Below, piece after piece: positions 1 through 9,752 of a stretch of DNA of 22,248 bases. Numbering within the stretch: the stretch's first letter is position 1; each line of letters starts with the position of its first letter. The DNA is from an uncultured Cellvibrio sp. (lineage in GTDB: Bacteria > Pseudomonadota > Gammaproteobacteria > Pseudomonadales > Cellvibrionaceae): positions 1-22,248 of the forward strand of contig CAMLML010000077.1 in assembly GCA_946481095.1 (NCBI GenBank), given 5' to 3'. A model generated the notes under the pieces. It saw only the letters and a list, made by a program, of their open reading frames with translations, did no database searches and had not been told where the DNA came from. Position numbers and translations under genes: made by a program.

Positions 1-3000
1 CTCGACCATACATTCCCGTCGGATCAATTTTATTAACCGGATCATTTCCCACATACGCATAAACATTCAACCCGTCCTCATATCCAATCGGATCAGTTGA
101 AAGAAAACGCCCAACCACAGGATCATAATAACGAGCCTGCATGTAAGTCAGGCCGCTTTTATCTTCAATATGACCCGTAAATCCTTGCTCGGTATTATTG
201 CCAGGATCATTCCCTGCTGAACCAAACGGAACATGGTTTGTTGTTTCACCGAAAGGAGTGTAGTTGTAGGTTTTATTGGCTGCAACGCTGCCGTTTTGGT
301 CGGCTTCCATGAATGCGGTGCCGAGGTGATCGTTCAATGGATAATACGCAACACCATTTTTAATTCGGACAAATGTTTGACCGCCAAGAGTTACGTAATC
401 TGTTTTGGTGTTAGTGGTGACGTTGTCCTGCGTTAATACGGCGCCGGATTTATCGTAAATCGAATAAATCGTTTCACCATTCACAATTTGTTTTACGCGG
501 CGCAAATTGCCGTCGTAAACAAAACTGCTGTTAACTGATCCACTCATGGAGACGGGTTGATTGGATAAATCATAATTGAAACTGAATCGACCATCGTTAA
601 TTACGTTTCCGCGTGCATCGTGACTGTAACTTCTCCAGTTGCTGCTGACGGCATTATCTCGAACATAAGCGAGTTGGTTGATGCTGTTGTATTGGATATC
701 AACTACACGTGAACCTTCAATTTTTTGTTTGATGTTATTGAGTGGGTCGTAAGTGTAACTGGCTGAACCCCAAGGGCCGGTTGCAGAGGTTAAGCGACCT
801 GCTGCGTCATAACCAAAACTGCGGTCATACACGTTGTAATTCACTGCATCAACTTGTGTGACTTGTGCGTTGGCATTGTAATAATAGTATTGGCTGTCGC
901 CCCAATTCCCGCCGATGAATGAGGTGAGTTGTCTTTCATTCAAACGTTGTTCGTAAGTACCGCCATTACCTCGCCACAGCCTATTAATTTTTCCATTCGC
1001 GTGATAGCTGACACTATAAATATAATCTGTGGCATTACCCGTGATAGTAGTCGGGAGTCCAAACCAGTCATTGGTATATTGATATTGCTGACCACTCGGA
1101 TAGGTTTTGCCGATAAGCACTCCATCATTGCCATAACTGTTACTGGTACTGTAAGTGCGACCATCCAGTGATAGTGTTTCGGTTTGGATTAAATCGATAT
1201 TGTTGTAGTTGTAACTCCAATTTACGCCGTTGCGATTGATGGTCGTTACATTACCATTGGCGTCATACCTGCGACTAATATCGGGCGTTGAGTCCGCAAA
1301 ATCAGTATCCCATGGCCTACCCAATGGATCATAAGTTTGTGTAACACGAGAACTACCGGATGGAGCTGGACAAGCGGTGTCACTTGCCAAGCCTTCTGCA
1401 TAGGCAATTTTTTCGTTAGCATTGTTGTATTCAAAAAGTGTGTCGCCTTTTTCAGGAATTTTTACACGGCATACACGCAAGCGATCATCGTAAATATAAC
1501 TGCTGACATGATTTGTTCCATCACCTTTTGCTTGTGCAATAGTTAATAAGTTGCCGTAAATGTTGTACGTAAAATCAGTTGTAATACCTGCGGGTTTTTC
1601 GACTTTTAATGTTTTGCCGTCACCGGGATTTCCGTAACCGCTGGATGTTGTGGTGACACTATTTCCCAAAGGATCAGTCACGCGAACTTTATTGCCAGCA
1701 AGATAAGTGTAGTTAGTGATTCCACCGCCGGGTGCAGTTTCTTGTGTTGATAACACGCGACCAAATGCATCATAAGTTGTTGCCTTCCCGTAAACTGATG
1801 GAGCACCGATTCCAGGCAGTGATGCAAAAATTTCACGGCCCATTGCATCGTAATTTTTGATGGATTGAATAACTCCATCACTTCCACTCAAATCTTCACG
1901 AACAATTTTTGTTGGACGTAGCATGGCATCAAAGGTGTTAGTTGTTCTATCCCACCCTTTAGTAACAGTTTGCAATAAATTTCCACCTGAGTAGGTGTAG
2001 CTGACAGAAGTGTCAATCCAAGGTGAAGGTAAATCGATTAATGTCAAACGCCCTATCGGATTGTATTGATAATTGGTTGTATAACCACGCGCATTGGTAA
2101 TGCCTTTTACCCAACCGTTTTCATCAATTTGATAGCTCACTTGTGTGCCATCAGCGCGAGTGATTGAGCGTGGTGTGCCACGATAATAATCATTAAAAAT
2201 GGTTAATCGATTTAATGCATCGTGGTAAGTATAAAGTTGGCCTGCTTGAGTGCCGCTGGTGTGATATCCCAAAGTCGCAACAGTCACTCCAGTTCCAGCT
2301 GTTGTACCGAATTGTCTGTGTGTAATTAATCGGCCTTTATCATCCCAATCATAATCATCAAATAATTTTCCGTTTTTGATAACGGTATCGGGTAAACCTA
2401 AAATCCAGTCATCGGCATCATTTGAATAAGTGATGTTGGTTGTGCGCGTTCCATTGCCGAGGCTTGACCATTCATCAGTCGTTACCGGATAACCGTAACT
2501 GTAATTGGCTGCCGCTCTGTCTGTGATATAGGTGTGTTGGGTTTTGTACCAATCGCTGCCTTGGGTGATGGTGACAGATGAAGTGCGCACAGGTTTGGTC
2601 ACATCACCTGAGTCAGTTTTAACGAAACCGCTTCCTACTGCACTTTCCTGAATGTAGGTATAGTCCCTCACCTCAAGTGGTGTGGTGGCTGTCATATCGG
2701 CAAATAGCTCTTCTTTCATTAAAGAGGAATGACTGGTTGGTGGATAATAGGCGTTGTAACGTCTGGAGCCATCAGGCTGTTTGATAGTAGTGCGGTTGTA
2801 TCCAAGGCCAACAGAATTATTGGCATTTACATAGCTGTATTCCCAGATGGCCGTTGGTACGCCGGGTGCTGACAGGGTCTTTTTGGTAACCGCCATCACA
2901 TCAGATTCTGTATTGGTTCCTTGGCCGATAGTTGCATTTGGGCAGGGTGCGCCATACTGGGGAGTGGCATTTAAGGCCAGAAATCGCGATTTCTCTTCGA

Positions 3001-4255
3001 GCTCAAATTGACCAACCATTCCATCTGGATGGGTAATAGAAACTGTTTGTTTCAGTTGAATACATGACACAGGCTGATTGCCGGGAACAGTCAAATAAGA
3101 GCGTCCTGCTACAGCATCAATTAACAATCCTCCCAAGTTAAATTGCCAGCGCTGACCATCAGGAAGAGTAACGGTTTGTAGCACAGTGCCGGAGAGATAA
3201 CCTGTTGAAGGTAAACCATTGGCAGAAGAAGGAGCGCGATAGCGATTGACAGCAACTCCCGCATAGTCATAAGTCCATTGCCGTTGATTTGATGTACCTG
3301 AATTAACAATAGCGCTGGTAATTCTTCTGGCAGGGCTTGATGCATACGTGAAATCAATTTGTCTGTTGTCATTTGAATAAATTCGGGTGAGTCTTCCCTG
3401 TGAGTCATAGGTGTATTTAACCCAATTACCATTGGCATCCATCACTTCTGATGCAGCCAGCACATCGTAATAATTCCACTCTTCACCGTAGATGGTGGAC
3501 GAGCCCGATGTGGAATAAGTGATGTGCCACATTTCGGATTTTGAAACGGCATTTCTGGAACGAATGACATTAAATGTATAACGCTCCCCATTGGGAGAAT
3601 AACCGTAAAAACCCTCTGTTCCAGCACCATCTATGTTGTAGATACAGGTGAAATACCACCCATCTTTGGTAACTTTTTGGGCTGCAGCAGGCCAGGAAGC
3701 CGTGACTGTTTTATCAAGGAGTTGTCCTGAACCGCTTCCCGGAACATCCAGCAAGACACCCTCGCTGTATTCTTTCGGGAATATAATCGGACCAGAGGAC
3801 CTAACCAGGTAGCGAGCATCGGGAATTGCAGACATCAACAACGTATTACTGCAACGCGTTTTCCCCCAGCGCTTACCACTATTAAATTCCGTTTCCATTA
3901 TTTTGGTACTGATTGTTGGCACGGCCAATTGCCAGTCTTCAAATTCATTATTGTAGGATTGGCTTGGATTACGGCGGCGGCGAACTTCAACAGGAAGTTT
4001 GGAATTACCAGGAATGGAAACATCAACATGTTCGAAGCTTAAACGACCTGTTGCAAGATCGATGTTGTCTCCCAATAAATTGTGATCATGTGGTTTTAAA
4101 CCAAGGTTGGGAGCCAGGCGTTCACTCCAATCGATTTTATAAACGGTTTGAGGTGGTTGACCTGGATATTGGGCAACAGATGATAGAGAAAAAAATTGCA
4201 AACCCAATAACAAAACAAAGAGGCTTATCAAGCGATAAGTATTGATGGTCTTCAT
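1..4255 (-). CDS. Sec-exported RHS/YD-repeat protein, C-terminal tip outside window
   Basis: The frame is open from an ATG at 4255 to the window edge: 1418 codons, and I checked every line for stops in this frame. A GGAG sits five bases before the ATG. Residues 1-29 form a Sec signal peptide (basic start, Leu/Phe-rich core, likely cut after SSVA). An N-terminal domain with RHS-type RRRR and [18 protein letters not shown] stretches follows. Degenerate YD repeats then run through the middle, for example YDSQGRL at 283, YDWDDKGRL at 635, YDAMGR at 802 and YDAAGRL at 1149. The C-terminal RHS core is clear: DHLGT at 1309, YYDPVVGRF at 1376, DPIGY at 1388 and DPTG at 1411. In this family the repeats form a shell around a variable C-terminal domain, often a toxin, which begins just after DPTG and is not visible here. 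There is no PAAR or VgrG sequence; export by Sec is inferred. RHS identity is certain; function is unknown. Confidence 0.93.
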   Translation of the reverse strand, partial: MKTINTYRLISLFVLLLGLQFFSLSSVAQYPGQPPQTVYKIDWSERLAPNLGLKPHDHNLLGDNIDLATGRLSFEHVDVSIPGNSKLPVEVRRRRNPSQSYNNEFEDWQLAVPTISTKIMETEFNSGKRWGKTRCSNTLLMSAIPDARYLVRSSGPIIFPKEYSEGVLLDVPGSGSGQLLDKTVTASWPAAAQKVTKDGWYFTCIYNIDGAGTEGFYGYSPNGERYTFNVIRSRNAVSKSEMWHITYSTSGSSTIYGEEWNYYDVLAASEVMDANGNWVKYTYDSQGRLTRIYSNDNRQIDFTYASSPARRITSAIVNSGTSNQRQWTYDYAGVAVNRYRAPSSANGLPSTGYLSGTVLQTVTLPDGQRWQFNLGGLLIDAVAGRSYLTVPGNQPVSCIQLKQTVSITHPDGMVGQFELEEKSRFLALNATPQYGAPCPNATIGQGTNTESDVMAVTKKTLSAPGVPTAIWEYSYVNANNSVGLGYNRTTIKQPDGSRRYNAYYPPTSHSSLMKEELFADMTATTPLEVRDYTYIQESAVGSGFVKTDSGDVTKPVRTSSVTITQGSDWYKTQHTYITDRAAANYSYGYPVTTDEWSSLGNGTRTTNITYSNDADDWILGLPDTVIKNGKLFDDYDWDDKGRLITHRQFGTTAGTGVTVATLGYHTSGTQAGQLYTYHDALNRLTIFNDYYRGTPRSITRADGTQVSYQIDENGWVKGITNARGYTTNYQYNPIGRLTLIDLPSPWIDTSVSYTYSGGNLLQTVTKGWDRTTNTFDAMLRPTKIVREDLSGSDGVIQSIKNYDAMGREIFASLPGIGAPSVYGKATTYDAFGRVLSTQETAPGGGITNYTYLAGNKVRVTDPLGNSVTTTSSGYGNPGDGKTLKVEKPAGITTDFTYNIYGNLLTIAQAKGDGTNHVSSYIYDDRLRVCRVKIPEKGDTLFEYNNANEKIAYAEGLASDTACPAPSGSSRVTQTYDPLGRPWDTDFADSTPDISRRYDANGNVTTINRNGVNWSYNYNNIDLIQTETLSLDGRTYSTSNSYGNDGVLIGKTYPSGQQYQYTNDWFGLPTTITGNATDYIYSVSYHANGKINRLWRGNGGTYEQRLNERQLTSFIGGNWGDSQYYYYNANAQVTQVDAVNYNVYDRSFGYDAAGRLTSATGPWGSASYTYDPLNNIKQKIEGSRVVDIQYNSINQLAYVRDNAVSSNWRSYSHDARGNVINDGRFSFNYDLSNQPVSMSGSVNSSFVYDGNLRRVKQIVNGETIYSIYDKSGAVLTQDNVTTNTKTDYVTLGGQTFVRIKNGVAYYPLNDHLGTAFMEADQNGSVAANKTYNYTPFGETTNHVPFGSAGNDPGNNTEQGFTGHIEDKSGLTYMQARYYDPVVGRFLSTDPIGYEDGLNVYAYVGNDPVNKIDPTGMYGR

Positions 4256-4319
4256 AAAAGCTCCAGAGGTTCCTGAAAAAATCGGCATCAGTCCAAGTCC
4301 TGCGCCATAGGTCGAGCGG

Positions 4320-4349
4320 ATTCTATTTGTGTTTTGATAGGGTTTGCAA
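4320..4349 (-). promoter_or_regulatory. Candidate sigma70 promoter of the RHS gene
   Basis: On the minus strand, TTGCAA (4344-4349, 4 of 6 to consensus) and TAGAAT (4320-4325, 5 of 6) are separated by 18 bases. This predicts a start near 4312 and a leader of about 57 bases before the RHS ATG. It is motif matching only. Confidence 0.4.
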
Positions 4350-4438
4350 GATGAAATTAATGCCGACAAATTTTTCTTGATGATTAAGTAATAATTTTTG
4401 TGCCAAAATTAATTTACTCTGACAACTAGCAAATCATC

Positions 4439-5161
4439 ATGACTCAATCACACTACACCTTCCCCATCATCGGCATCATCCATTCCTGTTTCAAGGAAAA
4501 ATTTGGTATTCCGCGGCAGCCGGGGTTGGTGTCTTTGGCGAAAGCGGAGCTTGAATTGATCGCGCCTTATAATGATCCGGCTGCAATTGAAGGCCTGGAA
4601 AATATCAGTCATGTTTGGATTCAATTTGTTTTTCATGCAAATGAAGTGGATGGATGGAAACCGAAAGTGCGGCCGCCGAGATTGGGGGGTAATCAATCGT
4701 TGGGGGTGTTTGCTACGCGATCGCCTGTTCGTCCTTCACCGATTGGTTTGTCTGTCGTAAAACTTGATTCAATCGAAACAAAAAGTGGAAAAGTTATTTT
4801 GCATTTGAGTGGAATTGATTTGCTGGATGGCACACCGGTGTTGGATATCAAACCTTATGTGCCTTATGTGGATTGCGTGCATGAAGCGGAAAATAAAATC
4901 GCTGCTGAATCTCCGCCACTATTATCTGTACAAATTCCTGATGCGCTGATGGAATTTTGTCGCGAGTATCAAACACAGCATGCCATTCCACTGGCGGATC
5001 TTATTCGACAGATTCTTCAGCAAGATCCCAAACCGGCTTATCAGCAAGTGGATACAGTGCGGATCTACGGCATGAAACTATTGGATTTGGATCTGCGTTG
5101 GCGTTACCTTGATGCACGCCATATTCTGGTGGATTCGCTTTTGGGTGATTCTGCGCACTGA
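4439..5161 (+). CDS. trmO: tRNA (N6-threonylcarbamoyladenosine(37)-N6)-methyltransferase TrmO
   Basis: This protein of 240 residues is full length for the TrmO/YaeB (TsaA-like) family; E. coli has about 235. Family motifs are in order: FGIPRQPGLV (22-31), RPPRLGG (78-84), GVFATRSPVRPSPIGLS (89-105) and DLLDGTPVLDIKPYVPY (127-143). The smaller C-terminal domain includes the YGMKLLDLDLRWRY stretch. The enzyme uses S-adenosylmethionine to methylate the t6A37 base of certain tRNAs, tuning decoding in the cytoplasm. The ATG at 4439 fits the family N-terminus, but no good Shine-Dalgarno precedes it, so initiation may be weak or leaderless-like. The gene is divergent from the RHS gene (183-bp gap) and 117 bp upstream of serA. 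Identity is secure. Confidence 0.93.
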   Translation: MTQSHYTFPIIGIIHSCFKEKFGIPRQPGLVSLAKAELELIAPYNDPAAIEGLENISHVWIQFVFHANEVDGWKPKVRPPRLGGNQSLGVFATRSPVRPSPIGLSVVKLDSIETKSGKVILHLSGIDLLDGTPVLDIKPYVPYVDCVHEAENKIAAESPPLLSVQIPDALMEFCREYQTQHAIPLADLIRQILQQDPKPAYQQVDTVRIYGMKLLDLDLRWRYLDARHILVDSLLGDSAH

Positions 5162-5169
5162 GCCATTAG

Positions 5170-5178
5170 TGGTATGAT
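5170..5178 (+). promoter_or_regulatory. Candidate extended -10 element upstream of serA
   Basis: TGGTATGAT matches the extended -10 pattern TGnTATAAT with one mismatch, just after the trmO stop and about 100 bases before the serA ATG. I see no good -35 at 16-18 bases, so this is a weak call. It would give serA its own promoter. Confidence 0.3.
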
Positions 5179-5278
5179 GCGCGCCATTTTTCGGGCTTTA
5201 TCCTTTATTGAATAGATTGAAAAGCCTGATGCCGTGTAGTGACCGGCAGCGAATTTCCCCACCTTCAGGAGCTTTCCC

Positions 5279-6508
5279 ATGAGCAAAACCTCGTTAGATA
5301 AAAGCAAAATCAAATTTTTGTTATTGGAGGGTGTGCATCAGTCCGCTGTGAATACCCTTAACCAGCAGGGTTACACCAATATTGAATATTTGAAAACGGC
5401 ATTGGATGAAGATGCCTTGATTGAAAAAATTCAGGATGCACATTTTGTGGGTTTGCGTTCACGCACCCAATTAACCCGTCGTGTTTTTGAAAATGCGCCG
5501 AAATTAATTGCAGCCGGTTGCTTTTGTATTGGCACCAATCAAGTCGATTTAAAAGCAGCACAAGAGCACGGTGTTGCGGTATTCAATGCGCCATTTTCCA
5601 ACACGCGTTCAGTTGCAGAATTGGTGATCGCCGAAGCGATTTTATTGTTGCGCAATATTCCGCAAAAAAATGCAGTGTGTCATCGCGGTGGCTGGGATAA
5701 ATCGGCAATCGGTTCTTACGAAATTCGCGGTAAAACCCTGGGCTTGATTGGTTATGGTTCAATTGGTAGTCAAACCAGTGTGCTGGCTGAAGGTCTGGGC
5801 ATGAAAGTGCAATTTTTTGATGTGGTCACCAAATTGCCTTTGGGTAATGCCACACAAATTCGTGAGCTGGATGATTTATTAAAAACCTCTGACATCGTCA
5901 GTTTGCATGTGCCGGAAACAGCATCTACACAAGATATGATTGGCGCACGCGAAATTGGCTTGATGAAAAAAGGTGCGATTTTATTAAATGCATCGCGCGG
6001 TACCGTTGTGGACATTGATGCCTTGGCCAATGCCATCAAAAGCAAACATTTATCCGGTGCAGCAATTGACGTATTCCCTGAAGAACCCAAAGCCAATGAC
6101 GACGAATTCGTCAGCCCCCTGCGCGGATTGGATAATGTGATTTTGACACCACACATCGGTGGATCCACTATGGAAGCACAGGAAAATATTGGTGTGGAAG
6201 TGGCAGAAAAATTAATTAAATATTCCGACAATGGTACGACAACCAGTTCGGTCAATTTCCCCGAAGTGGCATTGCCCGGTCACCCAGATGCACATCGTTT
6301 ATTACACGTACATGCCAACGTTCCGGGAATTTTGTCTGCCATCAACAAAATATTTTCTGACAACAAAATTAATATTTCTTCGCAATACCTGCAAACCAAT
6401 GACAAAGTGGGTTATGTGGTAGTGGATATTAACAGTGTGTACAGCGAGTCAGCATTGGAACAATTAAAAGCGATTCCCGGCACTATTCGTTGTCGAGTGT
6501 TGTTTTAA
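5279..6508 (+). CDS. serA: D-3-phosphoglycerate dehydrogenase
   Basis: The product oxidises 3-phosphoglycerate to 3-phosphohydroxypyruvate with NAD, the first committed step of serine synthesis, in the cytoplasm. At 409 residues it matches E. coli SerA (410) along its length. The Rossmann motif GLIGYGSIG is at 155-163. R240, E269 and H292 correspond to the catalytic Arg, Glu and His. Residues 340-409 are an ACT domain with the HVHAN loop (H345-ish) and N365 where the E. coli enzyme binds serine, so serine feedback inhibition is expected. It is the short bacterial type with one ACT domain. AGGAG at 5267-5271 lies seven bases before the ATG. The small exported protein downstream starts 42 bases after the stop with no terminator between, so they may share a transcript. 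Confidence 0.97.
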   Translation: MSKTSLDKSKIKFLLLEGVHQSAVNTLNQQGYTNIEYLKTALDEDALIEKIQDAHFVGLRSRTQLTRRVFENAPKLIAAGCFCIGTNQVDLKAAQEHGVAVFNAPFSNTRSVAELVIAEAILLLRNIPQKNAVCHRGGWDKSAIGSYEIRGKTLGLIGYGSIGSQTSVLAEGLGMKVQFFDVVTKLPLGNATQIRELDDLLKTSDIVSLHVPETASTQDMIGAREIGLMKKGAILLNASRGTVVDIDALANAIKSKHLSGAAIDVFPEEPKANDDEFVSPLRGLDNVILTPHIGGSTMEAQENIGVEVAEKLIKYSDNGTTTSSVNFPEVALPGHPDAHRLLHVHANVPGILSAINKIFSDNKINISSQYLQTNDKVGYVVVDINSVYSESALEQLKAIPGTIRCRVLF

Positions 6509-6550
6509 AAGCATTCCCCTTGCCAGAGGTTTTCACTCATGGAGTTATAT

Positions 6551-7000
6551 ATGAAATATTTGTTGATCGCTTTGTTGTTGGTCGTGACCAATTTTTCTAT
6601 TGCAGGTGATATTACTGAAGCAGACGTTCGTGACGTGATGAGCAAGATGGAGCGAGCCGTAAAGCTAAAAGATGTTGATACATTAAGCAAATACTATAGC
6701 GATAGTGTAGTGATTAATCTTAGAGTGTTTAACGGCAGCTCTTATCAGGAAATGTCTTTCGACAAACCAAAATATTTTCAGTACTTAAAAGGCTCATGGA
6801 ATTTTATTAAAAATTATAGTTTTCGAATCGAAAGCGAAAAATTCGATTTTGAAACTGACAGAGCTATATTGACCTATGAAATAACGGAGTCCATGGCAAT
6901 GGGCAATCAATATTTCAAAGTTAAGTCGCGAGGGACAACAGTGTTTAAAAAAGAAAACAATCAATTATTGGTGGTTAAAGTAGATGCTCGAACCATTTAA
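6551..7000 (+). CDS. Small exported SnoaL/NTF2-like protein
   Basis: I choose the ATG at 6551 because GGAG (6541-6544) sits six bases before it and because it begins directly with a signal peptide: MKYLLIALLLVVTNFSIAG, probably cut after A18 or G19. An in-frame ATG at 6539 adds four residues and has a poorer ribosome site. The mature part, about 130 residues, starts with an amphipathic helix (VRDVMSKMERAVKLKDVDTLSKYYSDSVVI) and continues with alternating strands (FRIESEKFDFE, AILTYEITESM, YFKVKSRGTTVFKKE, LLVVKVDART). That is the pattern of SnoaL/DUF4440 cone-shaped folds. No catalytic residues can be assigned and there are no cysteines. Its role is unknown; it probably acts in the periplasm. 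It ends one base before a strong terminator. Confidence 0.8.
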   Translation: MKYLLIALLLVVTNFSIAGDITEADVRDVMSKMERAVKLKDVDTLSKYYSDSVVINLRVFNGSSYQEMSFDKPKYFQYLKGSWNFIKNYSFRIESEKFDFETDRAILTYEITESMAMGNQYFKVKSRGTTVFKKENNQLLVVKVDARTI

Positions 7001-7034
7001 CAATAAAGCCCTCGAATGAGGGCTTTATTGTTTT
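7001..7034 (+). terminator. Intrinsic terminator after the serA-side genes, possibly shared
   Basis: There is a perfect 13-bp stem, CAATAAAGCCCTC (7001-7013) with GAGGGCTTTATTG (7018-7030), a GAAT loop, then TTTT. It starts right after the SnoaL-like stop and lies four bases past the end of the convergent DUF368 gene. On the plus strand it is a textbook terminator. On the minus strand the trailing sequence is less T-rich, so it may work there more weakly. Confidence 0.88.
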
Positions 7035-7037
7035 AAC

Positions 7038-7985
7038 TTAAATTGATTTTGTTCTCTTCAACCAATTTGCTGTCAATTCCACTCCTGCTACTAACCCCAC
7101 ACCTATTAATGCCCACACAATCGCCAACATAATCGTGGGTTCTGATCCGGTTACTGCGAAATAATTCAGCGGGTTTATATTTTCCTGTTGCAAGACAACC
7201 GTTCTGCCGTGGCTGTCTACTGTGGTTAACAGTGCTTGTTTCCAGGGCCAGGTAACGCTGAGTGAACCGATCAAAAAACCGATTAATACCGCAAGGGTTT
7301 GTGAGTGATAAGCATTAAGCAGCCAATGTAGAAAACGGGAGAAGACTATCAGGCCGGTAATGCAACCCGCGCCAAACCATAATAATTTGACAATTTCCAG
7401 ATGATGAATTGCTTGCAGAAAAACAGGGTAGAGTCCAACCAGTAATAAAATAAAACTGCCGGAAATTCCGGGCAGGATCATTGCGCAAATGGCAACAAAG
7501 CCACCTAAAAATAAAATCCAGCCGTGTCCGGGTAATTGCGAGGGAGCCATGTAAGAAATAGCCAAAATAAAAGCAATTCCCAATAGCAAACCCATAATTT
7601 CAATTACTCCCCAGCCGCGTTGCACGCGAACCAATTGAAAAATAGATGCAGCGACCAGCCCGGAAAAAAATGCCCAGACCATTATTGGGTAGCTATCCAT
7701 TGCAATCAACACAATGGCAGCAAAGGTTTTTAAACTAATTAAAATTCCGCCGAAAAGCGCAACCAAGAAATTACCGTTGATATATTCCCAGGTTTTTTTG
7801 ATGCCCTCGCGCTTGATCATCAACAACACGGCCGGAGTGCATTTTTTGAGTGAACTTAACCACTCATCATAAATGCCGGTGATAAACGCAATGGTTCCGC
7901 CTGATACTCCGGGCACCACATCGGCAGCCCCCATGCATAATCCTTTTAGCAGAACCAGTAAATAGTCTTTGAATGTGCGTTGCAA
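7038..7985 (-). CDS. DUF368 membrane protein (PopT-type undecaprenyl phosphate transporter family)
   Basis: The 315-residue polytopic inner-membrane protein has the two hallmark DUF368 motifs: VVPGVSGGTIAFITGIY (23-39) and the related ILPGISGSFILLLVGLY (170-186), which suggests an internal repeat. Members of this family have been shown to recycle undecaprenyl phosphate across the membrane (PopT, working alongside DedA-type UptA). The same role here, in cell-wall lipid-carrier recycling, is inferred from family. The start is TTG at 7985: AAGGAG lies six bases before it, overlapping the stop of the upstream hydrolase gene (TAAGGAG), which points to translational coupling. The next Met (M18) would cut into the first motif. 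It is the last gene of the operon and ends at a terminator hairpin. Confidence 0.9.
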   Translation of the reverse strand: MQRTFKDYLLVLLKGLCMGAADVVPGVSGGTIAFITGIYDEWLSSLKKCTPAVLLMIKREGIKKTWEYINGNFLVALFGGILISLKTFAAIVLIAMDSYPIMVWAFFSGLVAASIFQLVRVQRGWGVIEIMGLLLGIAFILAISYMAPSQLPGHGWILFLGGFVAICAMILPGISGSFILLLVGLYPVFLQAIHHLEIVKLLWFGAGCITGLIVFSRFLHWLLNAYHSQTLAVLIGFLIGSLSVTWPWKQALLTTVDSHGRTVVLQQENINPLNYFAVTGSEPTIMLAIVWALIGVGLVAGVELTANWLKRTKSI

Positions 7986-7995
7986 TTTTGTCTCC

Positions 7996-8976
7996 TTAAT
8001 GGGAAGAAAATAAATATTCTTTTACTTTATTAAATGCTACATCGCGATACATCGGAATTTCGTTAATCAGCTGATGACCTGCATCAGCGATTATCTCTAT
8101 GCGAGCTTGGGGTAACAGGCGTTGTAATTCTTGTAGATTGTATTGCCAGTCCACTGTGCGATCACCGGAGCCCTGGACTATATAGATTTTTGTTGGCAGT
8201 GGTGTAAATTCCTTGCATTGTTTGCTCCAGGCTTTCATGGCGCCTACCCAGGTCACAGACAAATAACGCGTTTGCAGAGGATCTTGATGATCAACAAAAT
8301 GCAAAAAAATTTTATCGTGAGAATTTTCGGATGGCTTGCGAGGAATGCGTCTGACAAATTTATGTATCAATCTGTAAAGCCAGCGCCCTTTGTTAAACCA
8401 ATCGCGCGGCAGTATCAAGGGTGCAAATAAAACACGTTTGTTGAAAATAACAGGCGCAAGGGATTGTGTTTCATAGCGCCATAAATGATTTAATAAAATC
8501 GCTGCGCCAGTACTTTGCCCCCAGGCAAAAAAAGGCGACGGCAAGTGAGGGTGTGCTATTGATAAAATATCATTCAGCACATCGGCATAGCGATTAAAGG
8601 AATCGATGGAAATTTTTTCGCCACTGCTTAAGCCATGCCCCGGCAAATCAAAAATCAGCACGGCAAGATTTTGCTCCAGACCAAGACGAATGGCATTACC
8701 AAATAAACCTGTGTGGTCGTAATAGCCGTGCATGATTAATAGCGTGCCTTTGGGGTTTTGTGGCAGCCAGTAATGGGTTGCTATGCGAAACCCGTGGGAA
8801 TTAATTGCACCGAATCCGTGCTGTAAATTGGCAACAGCGTGATCGAACTGTAGCTGATAAAAATTCAGATAGGCCTGTAAATCCTGATCATCCAGCCACA
8901 TTGAATCTCGCTGATCGAAACGCAGATCCGGTAATTTTTTTACCAGAGAATTTATCTGCGTTTGATCCAGCATCAT
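7996..8976 (-). CDS. Alpha/beta hydrolase, lysophospholipase / monoacylglycerol lipase type
   Basis: The 326-residue protein belongs to the serine aminopeptidase S33 / PldB-like hydrolases. It shows the oxyanion stretch IMHGYYDHTG (81-90), FDLPGHGLSSG (109-119), nucleophile S155 in GQSTG, D272 in QGSGDRTVD and H301 in DAGHQLINE. An intact triad can therefore be assigned. No signal peptide is evident, so it is probably cytoplasmic or loosely membrane-associated. Substrates are likely lysophospholipids or monoglycerides by family, but this is not proven. Two consecutive ATGs (8976 and 8973) begin the frame and neither has a strong ribosome site. It lies 17 bp after secB and 10 bp before the DUF368 gene. 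Confidence 0.85.
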   Translation of the reverse strand: MMLDQTQINSLVKKLPDLRFDQRDSMWLDDQDLQAYLNFYQLQFDHAVANLQHGFGAINSHGFRIATHYWLPQNPKGTLLIMHGYYDHTGLFGNAIRLGLEQNLAVLIFDLPGHGLSSGEKISIDSFNRYADVLNDILSIAHPHLPSPFFAWGQSTGAAILLNHLWRYETQSLAPVIFNKRVLFAPLILPRDWFNKGRWLYRLIHKFVRRIPRKPSENSHDKIFLHFVDHQDPLQTRYLSVTWVGAMKAWSKQCKEFTPLPTKIYIVQGSGDRTVDWQYNLQELQRLLPQARIEIIADAGHQLINEIPMYRDVAFNKVKEYLFSSH

Positions 8977-8993
8977 GATTAAAGCTTAATAGC

Positions 8994-9461
8994 TTAGTTG
9001 ACAGCTTCGGGGGAATCAGTTGCTTGCTGGGCTCTGGCTGCTTCTATTGCCTGTGCAAAAACGGCATCAAAATTAATCGGAGCCAACATCAGCGGTGGGA
9101 ATCCGCCGCGAATTAAAATGCTATCAATGGCTTCGCGGGCATAGGGAAATAAAATGTGCGGGCAAGCAGAGTGAATCATGTGGGACAATTGCGAGCCTTC
9201 AAAACCGGAAATGCTGAATAATCCGGCCTGTTTGATTTCAACCAGAAATACAGCGCGGTTGTCCATGCGGGCAGTAATCGTTAATAACAACACCACTTCA
9301 AATACATCATCACCTGCTTGTGCAACCTGAATGTTCATATCCTGTTGAATGGCGGGTTTAAATGCTTTGGTGAATGCTTCCAGACCCATAGGGGTTTCAA
9401 ACGAAATATCTTTCAAATAAATACGTTGAATGGCAAATGCCGGATTTTTTTCTTCAGTCAT
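8994..9461 (-). CDS. secB: Protein-export chaperone SecB
   Basis: The 155-residue acidic chaperone holds preproteins unfolded and passes them to SecA; it works as a cytoplasmic tetramer. Family landmarks are present: the start AIQRIYLKDISFETP, a central beta core (DVFEVVLLLTITARM) and the highly conserved C-terminal block HILFPYAREAIDSILIRGGFPPLMLAPINF. I start at the ATG at 9461, giving MTEEKNPAFAIQR as in other SecB proteins, with GAGAAAG just upstream. The frame is open further upstream to 9575, but that extra stretch overlaps grxC and does not look like SecB. Its position 23 bp after grxC is the common proteobacterial arrangement. Confidence 0.96.
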   Translation of the reverse strand: MTEEKNPAFAIQRIYLKDISFETPMGLEAFTKAFKPAIQQDMNIQVAQAGDDVFEVVLLLTITARMDNRAVFLVEIKQAGLFSISGFEGSQLSHMIHSACPHILFPYAREAIDSILIRGGFPPLMLAPINFDAVFAQAIEAARAQQATDSPEAVN

Positions 9462-9484
9462 ATCTTTCTCGTTTAGGTAGATTT

Positions 9485-9742
9485 TTATTTTGCTTTCAGT
9501 AGTGGATCCAATTTTCCTGCTTTGTCCAAAGCCCAGAGATCGGTAAATCCACCCACATGAAAATCGTCGATCCAAATTTGTGGCACGGTACGCTGGCCAC
9601 TTTTTTCCATCATTTCTTCACGCAATCCCGGTTGGGTGTCTACACGAATTTCTTCCCAGGTTACGCCTTTTTGCTGCAACAATTTTTTTGCATTGTTGCA
9701 ATAAGGACAAATTGCAGTGGTGTACATAATAATTCGCGGCAT
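9485..9742 (-). CDS. grxC: Glutaredoxin 3
   Basis: This 85-residue thioredoxin-fold protein has the dithiol active site CPYC (12-15), the cis-proline segment TVPQIWID (52-59) and the glutathione-binding GGFTDL motif (64-69). Its length is typical for GrxC, about 83. It reduces protein disulfides and ribonucleotide reductase using glutathione, in the cytoplasm. The ATG at 9742 gives the normal short N-terminus. An in-frame extension to 9814 would run into the rhodanese gene and is unlikely. The gap to the rhodanese stop is 10 bp, so the two are surely co-transcribed. Confidence 0.95.
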   Translation of the reverse strand: MPRIIMYTTAICPYCNNAKKLLQQKGVTWEEIRVDTQPGLREEMMEKSGQRTVPQIWIDDFHVGGFTDLWALDKAGKLDPLLKAK

Positions 9743-9752
9743 GATAATTCCG

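Noticed and set aside
3913..4245. Plus-strand ORF of 110 codons opposite the RHS N-terminus
   Set aside because: It is antisense to a frame with clear signal peptide and RHS motifs, has no ribosome site and no recognisable domain. The same holds for the other short ORFs across 1-4255.
1..4255. Possibility that the RHS region is a decayed pseudogene
   Set aside because: The short ORFs on the minus strand gave that impression, but the frame starting at 4255 has no stop codon over its whole length.
5770..6255. Minus-strand ORF of 161 codons inside serA
   Set aside because: It is a shadow of the serA frame; the sense strand encodes a complete, motif-perfect SerA.
9462..9575. Upstream extension of secB
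   Set aside because: The extra codons overlap grxC in another frame and do not resemble SecB; the ATG at 9461 gives the family N-terminus.
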